64,000 bases of DNA from Microcebus murinus (Eukaryota; Chordata; Mammalia; Primates; Cheirogaleidae), in contig NC_134136.1 in NCBI RefSeq assembly GCF_040939455.1, positions 104,706,014 through 104,770,013 on the forward strand, read 5' to 3'. Position numbers and translations under genes: made by a program. The notes below the pieces were generated by a model. That model did not search any database. It was not told the origin of the DNA and was given only the letters and a program-made list of their open reading frames with translations. Every line of letters starts with the position of its first letter. The first letter of the stretch is position 1. Shown here one piece after another: positions 13,638 to 27,368 of this stretch.

Positions 13638-14145
13638 CAGAGGTTCCCAAATTTTCTTGGTTTACAGTGCCCTTCATTTCCCTAGTAATTTTTTTTTATG
13701 GCTTTTTTAGGTCAAAAGAAATACCTAATAGCTCTGTTTATTAAGTAGTTAGATCCAAATCACTTAATAAGTATTTATATCCTAATAATTTAGCTGTTTG
13801 AAAAAAAATAATACCCATAAATTGAATAAAAATATTTTTACAATTGCTTACCAATGGGATTTACATGCCTGTTGGTCACTGCACAGATTCTTAAACATTG
13901 CAATCAGATTGGACATGGCCACCTTCATTTCCTGTTCCACAACTGATTTTTGCACAGCAACTACTTTTTATGACCATGGCTGGAATTCCAGCTTTGTAAA
14001 GATACATCATCAAAACAAATGTTACTTGCCCTATGTCCCACTGATGTTGTTGAGTTTTCTTTGAAATTTTAAATGATTCTATAATACCTCTGTAAATTTG
14101 CTGTGGCACTCCAGGACACCTTGACACACAGTTTGGGAACCAGGG
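13638..14145. mobile_element. hAT-like non-autonomous DNA transposon (candidate)
   Basis: The left end near 13638 reads 'cagaggttcccaaatttt' and the right end near 14128 reads 'cagtttgggaacc', so the ends are inverted repeats of the GGTTCCCAAA type. About 500 bp of AT-rich DNA lies between. Frames of 88 and 78 codons overlap here on opposite strands, but neither resembles a transposase I know. I could not see an unambiguous 8-bp target duplication, so the family call (hAT-Charlie/Tip100) is tentative. Confidence 0.5.
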
Positions 14146-17100
14146 CCTTGTACCATATCCTATATATTTAAAGTTATTCCAAAAAGTTATCTATTATGTA
14201 CAGATTGCTTTGTATGGATCTAAATATCACTGTCTACCTTTCAGGGTGTTTTATTGAGAAGGTGGCTGGACAATGGTTTGAATAAGTAATTGTAAGGAGC
14301 TACAACATCAAGAAATACTTATGGAGATATATTTGTATGTAAAGGCAGTAGAGAGAGAACAAAAGAATTATATGTTCCCAAGAGGTTTAATATATTTGGC
14401 TAAATAGTTTATACATATGTGATCTGATTATGTCATTTCCTCACTGAACTTTGTTAATATCCTTTCTATATCTCTGCTATACAGTCTTTCACAGTTTTAC
14501 TTCCCTTTCTTTTTTTCTTGCTCATCCTCTGTCTCTTTCTAATATTATTAATATATTTCTCCCCAACTCCCAGCTCCTCACCCTCAGGTGTAATCTTCTC
14601 ACCACCATGCTAATAAGCTCTACAATTCCCAACTCCCTGTGCTTCATGTTCAGTGGAATACATTTCTCTTCATTCTTCACTTAACAAACTCTCATTCATT
14701 CTTCTATCCCAGCTTAAAAATCATTCTTAGAGAAATCTTTCCCTAACTGTAATCTGATTACTCTTCCCCTTTCAGGAAAAATTACCCATTCTCTTCTGTC
14801 TCTTCCCATAGTACTCAGTACATATGCATGTGTTTCTATCAGTGTTTTATAGGAGATGAATCACTAGGATGGATCGATGGATAGAGAGATAGAAAAATAG
14901 ATAAATAGATAGATAGATAAGCACACATGGGATTTCTTAAAGGGGTTTGACTTTCCATGATTGTTGGATAGCTACTTAAACAGTCTGGGTGAGTCAGTTA
15001 TTTCTGTGCTTGGTACTGAAGCTTGAAGTCTGCAGAGAAGATAATGAAGGAACAAGGACAAACTGGAATCTGCAAAGCTGAGCTAGAACCAACGAGAACT
15101 TACTAGGACCTAGGTTGATCTCTCACCACCTCAAGCTTCCAATATCCACAATGGGAGTGTCTTGCAGGAAAAGCTGGTATTCGTCACCATAAAGCTAAAC
15201 ATTCATCTGGCCTGAGGGAGAAGTTGAAGGAGAAGCTAACAGGGTTCTTGGCCCAGTTGGTGTCCCACACCAACCCTGCAAGCTCACAGGAAAGCTTATG
15301 TGAGCTGCAACAGAGTCTCAGGCCCTATACGACCTTTAAAGCATAAAATGAAGATGGCAGCTGCTCTACTGCAGCCTTCCAAATATCACACAATATGTCT
15401 CTTTTGGCCCACACTAACCTGGACCTATATAGAGAAGGAAATTCTGAGAAACATAGTTCCAACTTGGCTAAGTTGACAAAATACAAAATCCACCACAGCA
15501 TTTAAGAGCACTTGTCTCACTGTCAGTTGTTCAGGTGCCTGCCTCTGCCCCAAAAATATGTTCTCTTCTTGAAGGGCAGGTGCCATACCTTACTCATAAT
15601 ATGTTTTTAGTGCTTTGTGCCAAACCTGTCACATAATAGGGACTCACAGATGCTTGTCAATGATGAATGAATGAACAAACGAATGAAGAAATGAATGGGA
15701 CAATATGATTAGCACCATCAGATAGTACACTGTAGATATTACATATTTGGTCATATAACAAAGTAATAAGCAGAAAGAGTCTTCTATTTTTTTCTTAAAG
15801 CAAGAAATTAATATACTCTGTATAGCTTAATCCCCCTAGGATGAGGTGAAATTATTTAAGCCTACCAAAATTTTATCACATATATGGAATTTTCAAGTTT
15901 ACATATTGCATTTACAGAAGCTATCTAATTTGATGACTTCTTATTTAGTTAAATACAACTGAGTCACCACTTTTCTGGACATATATGAAAACAAAATAGT
16001 CTCCTATTTTTTTACTTGTTCTTTTTATTTAATCTAAGGAACAAAGAGTAGTACATAATGTGAATGGTGATACACCATCTCTTAGATTCAACAATCATCA
16101 ATTATTTTGTCACATTTGCTTCATTTATCTCCATTTTTTGGCTAGAGTTCTTTAGTATAAATCATAGAAATATAATTTCACTCCTATATATTTTACTATG
16201 AATCTCTAAGAATAAGGACATTTCCTGAAACATAATGCTGTCAGTCCTAACAGAATTAACAATTCCTTGATATCAACTGACACGCTGCCATACCCACGTT
16301 TCCCTTACTGAGTCAGAGTTGTCTTTTTCAGTTGTTAAAATCAGGATCCAGAAAAGAATGTATCTGTTTTCTTCCCAAATAAAAAGATTTTTGGTTGGGA
16401 GAGAAAAACAAGGGAAAATGACATTAACACATGTCAACATCAACAAGATGGAAAACAAAGGCTAAGGTATAAAGTTTTGCTTGAAGTATGGAATCATATG
16501 GATGTTTTTTTGGTGTACACACATACATATAATAAATAATTTCATCTTCATAACTTTCTTGCAAAATAATTATCTCCATTTTGCAAATGAGTTTAAGACT
16601 ACTACCAGAAATTAGCAGAACCTACATAGAAACCCAGATCCTCTGGTTAAATTAGTACAGTGTCTCAGAGTTTAAACATATGCCTGTGGACACATCCCTT
16701 TTATATAATCAGAGGGAAAAATCATGCCTCCTTATTTCTCATGCATGTATAAAGCATATTATACTGACAAACCATTTATGGTGCTAGTTTATCAGAGATT
16801 GAAGCATGCCTTGACATCTCCTTACCAATGGCTGTGTCATCTTGACAAGGGTGCTTTGCCTAAGACTGGAAAACAAAAATATTCTTTAATAAAAGTTTCA
16901 ATTATATTTCAATTTATATTAAATTGTAAAAATAAAAATTGATGATGACTTACTAATTAATTTTTTATTGTTTCTTTTCATTTCTATACATCACATTTCA
17001 AACTCCACTAGCACAGACCTAACAGAAAATAAATATTGACCACCTACCTTTGTTTTCATTTCTATTTATCACTGTCATAAAATTGATTCAATCCCAACCT

Positions 17101-18130
17101 TTCTATTTCACCTCTATTTGACCTGTTTTAGTTCCCAAACCATTGCTATCATGATAATTCCATAATTTTCAGTCTCCAAAGGCATCATTGTCTATTACCT
17201 ACACCCATCTCTAATCACATCATTAATAACCCACTGCAGGATAGGGCCCCAACTCTATCTAGAACTGCATCCTTCATGGAGAGGCTTTAAGAGTAGGCAT
17301 CCAAAGTAAACTTATACTGATCCTTCCTCTCATGGAAGCAGAATCAGCACTTTTCTGTGTTGCCATTATGGGTAAGATGCACATCTGTCCCACAAGTAGT
17401 CTTCAGAATACATGTAACCTTGAACTTTTGCTAGATGCTATTTATTCCCTACAAAAACAAAAATTAAAGACAACAACAAAACAGTTGATCCTTGATTTTC
17501 ATTAATATCTGGAGGTGCGTGAAAACTTTCACATATACGATAATCATATGAGAAATGTTTAATTTTACTCTGAACACAGTACCTGAAACCTTAGTAATAT
17601 AATTTTATTTATACATGAAATCATGGAATCATTTTTATTTCTCTAAAAGCTTGTCAGGTTGCCTTCTATCTTGGTGCCATATTGGTGAGGTCAGCAATGC
17701 TGTTGTATTTTTAATTTGATGAGCCAGTCCTTCTAAACACTTTTTCAAAATTCTTTACAAGTAAACTTATTTTCTAAAAATTTTGTCTCTGAGTCTTCAA
17801 ATAACAGAAGGGAGCTAAAATGTAATAAGTGAAAACTATGTCATGATCATAGGTTATGAGACAGTCGTCATTCTTAGCCTCATTTACAGGTGAGAACTTT
17901 TAGGATCATAAATGTTAAATATCTCCTGAAGACTAAGTAGCTAATAAATTACAAAGCCAGGATTTCACCTCAGGAGTATAACCAGTTAAAAATGACAAAG
18001 CTTTTACTCTCTCCATTATGCCGTGATGCTTCTCAATCTACCATTACTATACCAGAGTTTAACAATTTAGGATGAACTTTAGAGAGGTGCATCAGTTCCT
18101 TTCCAGGTGTTTTTCATTAACTTTAGGCAC
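14146..18130. other. Gene-free stretch with L2/MIR relics
   Basis: No gene or RNA gene is supported. An L2 3'-end relic on the plus strand is visible at about 15540-15680 ('cttcttgaagggcaggtgcc', then repeated 'aatga' units). A degenerate GATA-type microsatellite lies at 14866-14922. The rest is unique-looking or too decayed to name. Open frames are all under 90 codons and lack any family signature. Confidence 0.5.
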
Positions 18131-18300
18131 AGTCATCATTTTTTCATTATTTGATTCAACAAATATTTATTGAGTGCCTAATATGTACCAGTCACTTCTC
18201 AAGATGCTAAAGATGAAGACATAGTGATGAATAAGACAGAAGTCCTTATTCTTATTGAATTTCCACTCTATTGGGGAAGATAGATATAAGCACAAAAATA
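18131..18300 (-). repeat. L2 relic, minus strand
   Basis: The words 'caacaaatatttattgagtg' (18159) and 'cctaatatgtaccag' are the reverse complement of the L2 3' end, which is easy to recognise in mammals. The copy is heavily mutated. Confidence 0.65.
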
Positions 18301-20879
18301 AAAAGTCAGAAGATGGAGTCAGGTAATTAAAGAAAACTATCACAGAGTTAAGGGATAAAGGTGATAGACGTGGAGGTGTCAAATTGTGGTTTATAGATAA
18401 GAAGGGGTGATGGAGTTACCAATAATTATCAATAATTCCAAAAAGTAACCTTTTTCCATTATAGACAACTAAAATAAAGGATATTCCAAATGATACTCTC
18501 ATCTGTGCTCAATTGCTTTAAAATAAGAATGAATTGGTGCCACTATAAAAGAATCATTGAGAAAAACTGGAAAAGAGCAAGATTTTAGAGTAATAATAAT
18601 AATAAGTCTTTCAAGATTTTTATTGACCTGCCAGTATTCTGCCTCCAGTATCATCTTAGATCTTATTTAAGTGTAGGAACTCTGGCCCTCCAAGTTTAGA
18701 GATCTTCACTCCAACTTTACAGCTATCTTTCCTATTGATCTTGTCCTAAAACAATTCACTTAAAAAAATTTTAGGACATTTTCTTTCTACTTCTGTTTAG
18801 AATGACAGATTTTTGAAGATTCAGACCCATTTTTCTTTTCTTTTTTTCTTTCCTTAATATCAACACATAGAACCATATATGAATTAAACATTATTTTCAT
18901 CATGAGTGGGTTTAAAAGGGATCAGTAAGGAGAAGAAAAATACATAACCTTGACATTGTAGGATATGAGATTGAAGAAAATTCTTATTTTAATGCTGTTT
19001 ACCAAAAAGGCAATACAGCAAAGTGATCAGAACTCAAGTGAGTTTTAAAGTCAAATTACCTGTGTTCAAATCCCAGATGTCTTGGTAACTGTCTGTAAGG
19101 CTAAAGCAAATTTCTAGACCTTTTGGGTTCCTCATGCAAAAGAGTATCATGACTGTACATGCCTCATATATTCATTCTAAAGTTTGAATAAGATAAAAAG
19201 GTGGTATTTTTAGTGTAGCACCAGGCTCTTAATAACACATTGCAGATAGATATTAGGTAATATCTTCACCATTGATGAATAGATAAGTTTAAGAACAAAA
19301 GATACTTCCCACCTCATTTGGAAGACTTCTTTGTATATTTCAAGACCCATCTTTAACATTGCCTTTCCTTGTCAAGTCTTCTGTGATTCCCTGGGAAGAT
19401 TTAGTACCCGATTCTGTGCTCCCTTAGCACTTTATTCCTAACTCCATGTTAGAATTATAATGTGGCACAGGGAACTCTCTTTCCAGTGGCTACTAAATCA
19501 TTTGCTATAAGCGAAGTTTCCTGGATGCAAACCCTAAGATAAAGATTCAGGTAACACCAATTTATTTAGGAAATGCTCCCAGAAGAAACTGGAAAGGGAA
19601 ATTGAGAGAGCAGGATGGACAAAGCCAAGCAAAGGTGTAATTTCAAGTGAAGTCCCACTCTTAGTCTGATCCCACGGTGAGCTCTGGAGCATACATGACA
19701 CCTCCAAGTTTGTCATTCTGTAAGGTGAGGAAGCTGAGTTTTCATATTACCCCATCTGGCAGTCATTGGCTAAGGGGATGGAATGTAGCATAAACTCCCA
19801 GGCATTCCAGCTCTCTGCATGCAATGTTTGAAGAAGGCCCTAGGTGAGAGCCATTTAAAGAAAAAGCACACAGAAGATGGGCTATGGCTACACACAACAA
19901 ATAAAGGGGGATGGGGAATCTGAGTGTATCATCAATTATATCTGACACATAGTCCTTTCTTAGAGGACCTCTACTATTTTCATGACTTTATTCCCAGTTC
20001 TCCTACACAACCCTATTATTTATGGTTGTTGGCTCAGTGCCAAGAGGGGTTGTTCTTGGAAGACCTTTGCTATAGTAAAGAGCAGTCTAACTTATCACAG
20101 TAACCAAAGTGCCTTCTGGCTTCAGCCTAGAATAATGTTGGCATGCCCTAAAGGAGCCTCTGATGGCTAATATCCCTTCTGCTGCTGTCTGCACAATGGC
20201 CATGGCTTACAGGCATTGCCAGAGATTGCCGCGATCCTTGGGCAGACACTTTGCCACCCCTATTGCCCCATTCCAGCATCTTTCTAACCTCTATGGCTGA
20301 TTTCATGGTGACTGCTGCCTCTTCTAATCTACATAGATCACACAGGGTTATGAGTCTGACTTCCTTCCAACTCTGCTGACCACAGACACCTAGATGGCTG
20401 CTTGCCTAGTCTCTTGTTTTAAGACTTGCTGCCCAATGCTTCTGCCAAAATCATAATCTCCATTCTACTCTAGTTCCACTCAGGAAGAAGAAATTGTCTT
20501 TGTTCCTTCCAATTAAAAATTTAAAAGCTCTGTCTCCTCTAATGTTCCTGTCATTCCAAATGGAGTTGCATCATCAATATCTCAGGGTACCAAAATCTGT
20601 CACCCATGCCTTCTGTTTCACAGTTGGAATCTGTCTTAGAATATTCTTGTTGTCAGAAAACATTCCAGAATTGAAAAACTTGTGTTCAAAATTCATCATT
20701 ATTATTTTCATATATAATATATCCATATTTTTATAAAATTGTATATAGTATGTTAGATTTAGTGACATTTTCCTACTATATCATCACTTTATCTTATAAA
20801 ATTAGAGCTCTTTCTCATAGAATGTAAGAAAGAAAGGTGCTATTCCATGAAGGAAACTTATTGTGTAATTTAAAAATGC
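18301..20879. other. Gene-free stretch, MIR relic near 19000-19200
   Basis: No gene is supported. A MIR-like segment lies at about 19000-19180 ('gtgttcaaatcccagatgtc' at 19061). The blocks 19500-19900 and 20010-20470 are less AT-rich and have an interspersed-repeat look, but I cannot class them. Confidence 0.4.
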
Positions 20880-20895
20880 TGAAAGGAGAATTCTT

Positions 20896-21650
20896 TTTTT
20901 TTTTTTATTTCGGCATATTATGGGGGTACAGATTTTAAGGTTTCAATAAATGCCCATTTCCCCCCCTCCCCCCAAAAGTCTGAGTCTCCATCATGACCAT
21001 CCCCCAGATGGTGCACATCTCATTATGTATGTATATACCCGCCCCCCTCCCCCCTCCCACCTGCCCAATACCCTATTACTGTAGCACCTATGTGTCCACT
21101 TAGGTGCTACTCAGTTAATACCAGTTTGCTGGAGAATATATCTGGTGCTTGTTTTTCCATTCTTGGGATACTTCACTTAGTAGTATGGGTTCCAGCTCTA
21201 ACCAGGAAAATATAAGATGTGCTATATCACCATTGTTTCTTAGAGCTGAATAGTACTCCATGGTATACATATACCACATTTTATTAATCCATTCTTGGAT
21301 TGATGGGCACTTGGGCAACATCTCTAATCATCAGGGAAATGCAAATCAAAACCACAATGAGATATCACTTAACCCCAGTGAGAATGGACTTTATCAAAAA
21401 ATCTCCAAACAATAAATGCTGGCGTGGTTGCGGAGAGAGAGGAACACTACTACACTGCTGGTGGGACTGCAAACTAGTTCAACCTCTGTGGAAAGCAATA
21501 TGGAGATACCTTAAAGCGATACAAGTGAATCTACCGTTTGATCCAGCAATCCCATTGCTGGGCATCTACCCAAATGATCCAATGACACTCTACAAAAAAG
21601 AAACCTGCACTCGAATGTTTATGGCAGCACAATTCATAATTGCAAGGCTG
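20896..21650 (-). mobile_element. Young L1 3' fragment with 5' inversion (twin priming)
   Basis: A perfect 16-bp target duplication 'tgaaaggagaattctt' flanks it (20880-20895 and 21651-21666). The part 20896-21315 is minus strand and matches the 3' end of the young L1s (compare 33814-34240), beginning with the poly-T. The part 21316-21650 is plus strand and matches the segment just upstream (compare 33470-33804). About 9 bp that lie between these in an intact copy (33805-33813) are missing at the junction. This is the classic outcome of twin priming. The 117-codon plus frame at 21300-21653 is the inverted ORF2 C-terminal piece and contains the Cys-rich '[18 protein letters not shown]' motif. 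Confidence 0.95.
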
Positions 21651-21700
21651 TGAAAGGAGAATTCTTATATGAAACTTTTGCTTGAAATTAGACTCCATAG

Positions 21701-22018
21701 GGCCAGGCCCACACCTGTAATCCTAGCACTCTGGGAGGCTGAGGCAGGAGGATCGCTTGAGCTCAGGAGTTCGAGACCAGCCTAAGCAAGAGCGAGACCC
21801 CATCTTTACTAAAAAAATAGAAAAAATTAGTTGGGAAACTAAAAATAGAAAAAATTATCCTGGTGTGGTGGAGTGCACCTGTTGTCCCAGCTACTCAGGA
21901 GGCTAAGGCAGGAGGATCACTTGAGCCCAGGAGTTTGAGGTTGCTGTGAGCTAGGCTGATGCCACGGCACTCTAGCTGGGGCAACACAGCAAGACTTTGT
22001 CTCCAAAAAAAAGAAAAA
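21701..22018 (+). mobile_element. Alu SINE, plus strand, with 17-bp TSD
   Basis: Dimeric Alu starting 'ggccaggcccacacctgtaa' (part of the left arm is lost) and ending in 'aaaaaaaagaaaaa'. The flanks carry the perfect duplication 'gaaattagactccatag' (21684-21700 and 22019-22035). It lies only 50 bp from the twin-primed L1. Confidence 0.93.
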
Positions 22019-22162
22019 GAAATTAGACTCCATAGTCAGAAATGGGCATCCATGAAATAGATTGAAATAGATTTAGGTACATTGATAGACAGATGATTTA
22101 TAACATAGATTATAATAATTTCTCTTTATTCCGTTGGTCATTTATTATACTGTATACATATA

Positions 22163-22461
22163 TAGATATATATATTTTAAGAAAGAGTCTTGCTCTGTTG
22201 CCTGAGCTAAAGTGCAGTGGTATATCATCATAGCTCACTGTGACCTCATACTCTTGGGCTCAAGTGATCCTCCTGCATTAGCTGCCATAGTATACACGCC
22301 AGGCATTCACCACTATGCCTGGATGATTTTTCTATTTTTTGTAGAGACAGGGTCTCACTCTTGCTCAGGCTGGTCTCAAACTCATGGCCTCAAGTGATCC
22401 TCACAGTGTGATCCTCCCAAAGTGCTAGGATTGATTACAGGGGTGAGCCACTGCATCTAGC
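22163..22461 (-). mobile_element. Older Alu (AluJ-like), minus strand
   Basis: Reads as a reverse-complement Alu: it opens with a decayed T-tract ('ttttaagaaagagtcttgct'), has 'tagctcactgtgacctc' in the middle and ends 'gtgagccactgcatctagcc'. It is more divergent than the other Alus and lacks the strepsirrhine right-arm wording, so it probably predates the lemur/anthropoid split (inference). Confidence 0.85.
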
Positions 22462-25400
22462 CTATTTGCAATATTTATTGAGGCCCTACTACTGTGTGAG
22501 GACCTGGGAATAAAACATGATAAAGAAACCAGCACTGCCCTTAAGACATCATAATCTAGTATCAAAGACAGACATTGAAAAGAGATAATTATAATATTTA
22601 AAATAATGCTCAAGGTGCTATAAAAAACTAAAGGCAAGATCAAGAGGTAAGAACACCAAACATTGACACAACTAACTTTGTCTTGAATTTGCATCATACT
22701 CTATTCAATTAGTCAACTAATTATTGACTCTGACTTAGCCTACCCGGGCCCTTAGTTTCTTCCTCCTTGTGACTCTCTTAGAATTGATCACATTCTATAT
22801 TTCTTTACTTGTCAATCTCCCTAGCTAGTCTCTGAATTTCTTGAATACAGAATTTCATTTGATCATCTTTTTATCCAAAGCATTAGTTATAATTTTTGGC
22901 ACATACTTGACCTTCAATAAATGTTTGCTGACTGAATGAATGAAAAATATAAATGAACTGAACCAAGAATGGAGAGACAAGAATTTCTTTGAAATCTTTA
23001 TGTAAAAATTTATATTTAAGCTACTATGTATTACATATTGTCCAGCTACAATTCTGGAACTCCAAGTGAGGTTGGGAATATAGCCTAACGTCATGGGCTA
23101 GCCCCAACTTTGCTTTCTTATTCTAAGCTCCAGAATTTACAGATTTGACAAACCTGTCTCCATTCACCATGCTGAAGCTCCTAAGGGACAGAAAACAGCT
23201 AGACCTTTTAGAATAACTTGCAAAATGTACTAGAAAGAACTGAATATTTCCTATGTCAAGAAAATGGGCTTTTAAACACTTGTTGGATCCAATTCTGGTA
23301 ATGTTTAGCTTTAAAAAAAATCATCTAGAAGGTTATTATGTGCCATCCCTGCAGTATCATTAGATAACTGCTGCCTCAGCCTTTTATAAGCAATTATGGT
23401 GAGTTTTTAAATCAAGTAGCAGTGCAGGGGTGCAATTCTCCTGATTCTCTAATGCAGCTTGACTTCTTGCCTTAGTACATTTGAATCTAGTTTTATGTGA
23501 TTCTTGATGGGCTTCTAAAGATTATTTGGGAATAAGAGTATTCTACTGCTGACTTTCAGGTATTCAAATATTTTTTTTTCCCTTTTTTGAAATACAGTCT
23601 AAAAATTCTGGCTGCATGTTAGATTTAACTCTCATAACTCAAGTATTCCCATCATAGAGGTTAGCTATACAGATAATCATCCTATCCCACTAAGTTTGAT
23701 AAACCGAATGTGCCTCAAATGCCTCTTTACATGGGTCTAGAAAAGCGTTAGTTTGGAAGACAGATGCTTTCCTGAAATTTTTCCTTAGTGACTCTAAAGG
23801 GAAAATTTAGGTTGAGAACAACCAGATAACTCTTCTTTCTTTTTCCTCCAAAATAATCAGGATGTGAGTTCCAAAAGTCTGGGGGCTCAATACTCTCAAC
23901 TGGAGACAAACCTGTCATGTGTTGTTTCTTGAGAAATAACTCTGGCAAGGCATTTTGTCCCAGGAAGTCGCTCCTGGGAGACCCATACTGCACAATGTCA
24001 AATGAAAAAGAAACTCAGCCAGCTTGTCCTCTCCTCATTCTCCTTTCACTTCTCAGTCCTTCATCCCCTTCTCTCTTTATCTGTTATCTTGAGCACCATC
24101 ATTTGACCCTGTTGCCCTTTCCTGCTACTAAGCTCGCATTCTGTGAAGAAGTCTGTTTGACTTTTTTCAGTTCTTGTTTTGCAGAAGAACTTCAAAATGT
24201 TCAAAAGAAACCATGGCCTAACTTTCCTAAGAAGTTAAATTTGATCATTCCCCTGGTGAAAGTGACCTGCTGTGAGTATATTCCAAGTTGCTAGGCCATC
24301 TCCTATAAGGAGAGTTCAAAGTTACTAGAAAACTAAGGAAAGATCCAAAACTTGCACTGAGAAACTAAGAGTTATTTAGGAGCAGCTGGTGTTCACATGG
24401 GGGTTTAAAATGCAATTAGCACCTGTCTTCTAAATATCTAGTAAGCATGAATTGAAATATGTATCCCAAAATCTGTAAAATGGTCTGGTGCTTTTTGTGA
24501 AAAGAACTATAATCATACAAAGAGAGAAGAATTAATTCAGTGACACTATTCCTTATTGGTGTTTTAAGTGGAAGTTTAAGTTTAAGTAGAAGTTTTCCTA
24601 GAGGACACATAAGAGATTAAACCTATGGCCTCATTTGTAAAGAAGGAAATTATAGCCTAAAGAAATAACAGTATATTTTCATGATAACAAAGCAAGACTG
24701 GGAGAAGTGAAACTATTATTAGGTAGAACTCAGAACTCCTGATTCCTATTCCATACTCCCATCACTTTAGGAGTCTAGTCAAAGAATTTGCATGTTGTTG
24801 GCTAAATTAGGGGTTCTTACACTGGGATCCTTGGAAGGAGTTTGTAGATCTTCTGTAATTTGAGGCAAATTTCAGTGTGTGTGTGCATTTTCCTCTGAGA
24901 GGAGCATAGTTTCAAAAAACACACCGAATAGCCTATACCAGCCCCCCTTAAAAATGATATATAAAAACTTTCAAACTAAATAAATGTTCACTTTTGTCTT
25001 AATATAAAAATCATGGATTCATGTTTTGAACACTGTATCCTTCTTACTTCTCTCAGTTATTCTCACATGAAGTTACTCTAGCTTTAGTTCTTATTAAACT
25101 TCTCTCTAAATACCAAGGAGCAGTCATTCTATGGGAGAAGACAATGAACCACTGAGTGAAAAACAATGATTCTACACACCCTTACCTTCAGTAATCAATC
25201 TGTTAAGAGATTGACTTTCTTTTACTATTCCACCTATATATGTGGTTTCTATTTCTTCATGTGTTAATCCACCCACCCACCCCCACTCCTTCTGAACTGC
25301 CAAAAATCTAAATCATAAGTGTACTATATCATAGTAAGGCAGCACCATTAGGTGACTGAAGACCTTTTGTCAAAACCTTGGTAACGGTTTAAGTTGTTTG

Positions 25401-27368
25401 TCATTTTTTATTTATCCATCTAAATTCCCTTACTGTGTATTGTTCATTCTTGTAGCATGATTGCCTTTTTGACAATTTTCTCAGCTAACATAATACTATT
25501 CTCTCTCCTGCTGCCTATGATCCCTCTTTCTTCTCTCACCAGTTGACTCCAGATATCCTAAAGCCTTTAGTTCTTGATCTTCCTCATATATGTAATATGC
25601 TGTACACATTCCCTCAGGAGATTCATCCATTGCGAAGCTTTAAATGTCTCCTTTCCATTGAGGAATCTCAAATAGTCCTCTCCAACCCTTTTCCTTCCAT
25701 CTTATATTTCCAATGAGTCAGATTTAAGGCCAGTTTATCACAGATTCCAGCATCAAACATGGTCCACCTCATATATCCTCAAAAGAAATGAATCTCTTGC
25801 TTACGAACTGAATCTCCCTTCTTACATTCCACGTGTCTGACCATAGCATAAGCTTTTTCACAATCTTCAAGTCAAGATATTCAAACTACTTTTCGCCATC
25901 TTATTCGTTTTCATTGACAGTGTGCAAGAATCATCCAAATCTTGTTTTATTTCACCACCACTATATATTTTCTGCTGAAATTAATTTATTTAATCAACAT
26001 ATTTTTTTAAGCATCCACTAGGTGCCAGATGATTTGCTAGGTGCATGAGGGGAATCAGAATGAATGAGATTCTGTTTTAGCCTTCTAAGAAGTTACTGCC
26101 TAACAAGGAATAGAAAGCATGTTCACACACAGCTACAAAGCAAGACCTTAATCGCATTGGCAGTGTAACCCTGGCTTTAATTATGCATCAGTTATGCCTT
26201 GATCTTATTGAATTTTGCCCAAACCCATAGCCACCTATAGGATTTATTTCAGACTTTCTGTTCTGCACACCTTACTTTATTTTTATTTTTATTTTTTAAC
26301 CTTTTCACTCAGGATCCTTCCTACTCCATGGCTTATTTATTTTTCCCTTTCTCGTGGGCCTATGTGTAGAAGGATATGACTCTGTAATCCTCTTGTTGAT
26401 CCAGTGAAGTTTTTTTGAGTCTGACCTTTGGCAGTCAGCATCAACCAGAGGATAACCTAGGCATGTTCTTTCTTACCCCAAAAGCTGGTTTTAATTAACT
26501 GGAGCTCCCTTTCTCCAACTCTCTTTGCCTTTGAAGATCTGATATCATTTAACTGCTTCAGCAGTGGTTGTGTTTCTCTCATGGGGTGAGGTTTGTTTTT
26601 TGCAGTTAGGATAAGAATGACCTTCTAGGCCTTGAAACGTTCCTAAGTCACTTCTTAGTATCCTTCTTTTCCCACCTGGAACACTTTTCTATGCTATAAG
26701 CTGTGATAAAGTCATCCCTAAGCCCAAATTATTGAAAGGTGCATGGCTGTCCAATAAACAAAATACTGGGCCCATAGTTTTGTAGCCCAGTTCAGGAAGG
26801 AAAACTGCCAAAACCTTAGCACCCATGCCTGTTGATTTCCTGCATTTTCAATATCCATATTCTACTTCAGGTATTTTAATTGAGCTCTTGGCCTCCCTTA
26901 AATGTCTACATTGAGTCATGAATTTTTGCATATAGCATCGCATCCTCTATGTCAACTGCTACATCACACAATTGAGTGGAGAGGGGGCAACAAAACATTC
27001 ATGCCTAGTTTTTGAGCTTTTGCCAATTTCAGTTCTCAGACAAAAGGCTGCCAAAGCAAAAATTCCTAAAACCAGATATATTTGTTTTTATTTCTTTTGC
27101 CATTAACCCGTGAAAGCATGATCTTACATTCTTATTTTTAAACAAGAAGTCCATTTTATTTCATTCCCTTAAGATCTTATGAGAAAACAATTGTTGAAAC
27201 ATGATTTTGGTTATTTGTAAGCTAAAATATTTTTTTAACAAATCATTTATAAATGAAGAAGAGAGAGCTAATAGCGTCACAGCCACATTAGTGGTTAAAT
27301 CTTTTTTTCTAACCTGAAATTGACTAAAGAAAAAAAGGTGGTAAATGTAATTATCTACTTTTCTATCT
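22462..27368. other. Gene-free stretch with L2 relics
   Basis: No gene is supported. L2 minus-strand relics are visible at about 22465-22600 ('tatttattgaggccctacta') and 25990-26130 ('catccactaggtgccagatg'). The 125-codon plus frame at 23917-24294 has no signature, ordinary base composition and no splice or promoter context, so I do not call it. The minus frame 27161-27586 (141 codons) runs into the repeat beginning at 27369 and is also not called. Confidence 0.45.

Noticed and set aside
14866..14922. GATA-rich run as a CRISPR-like or regulatory repeat
   Set aside because: A simple degenerate microsatellite; there are no spaced repeats, and the window is a mammalian genome.
23917..24294. 125-codon plus-strand frame opening MCCFLRNNSGKAF
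   Set aside because: No family signature, no promoter or splice context, and overlapped by another frame on the opposite strand.
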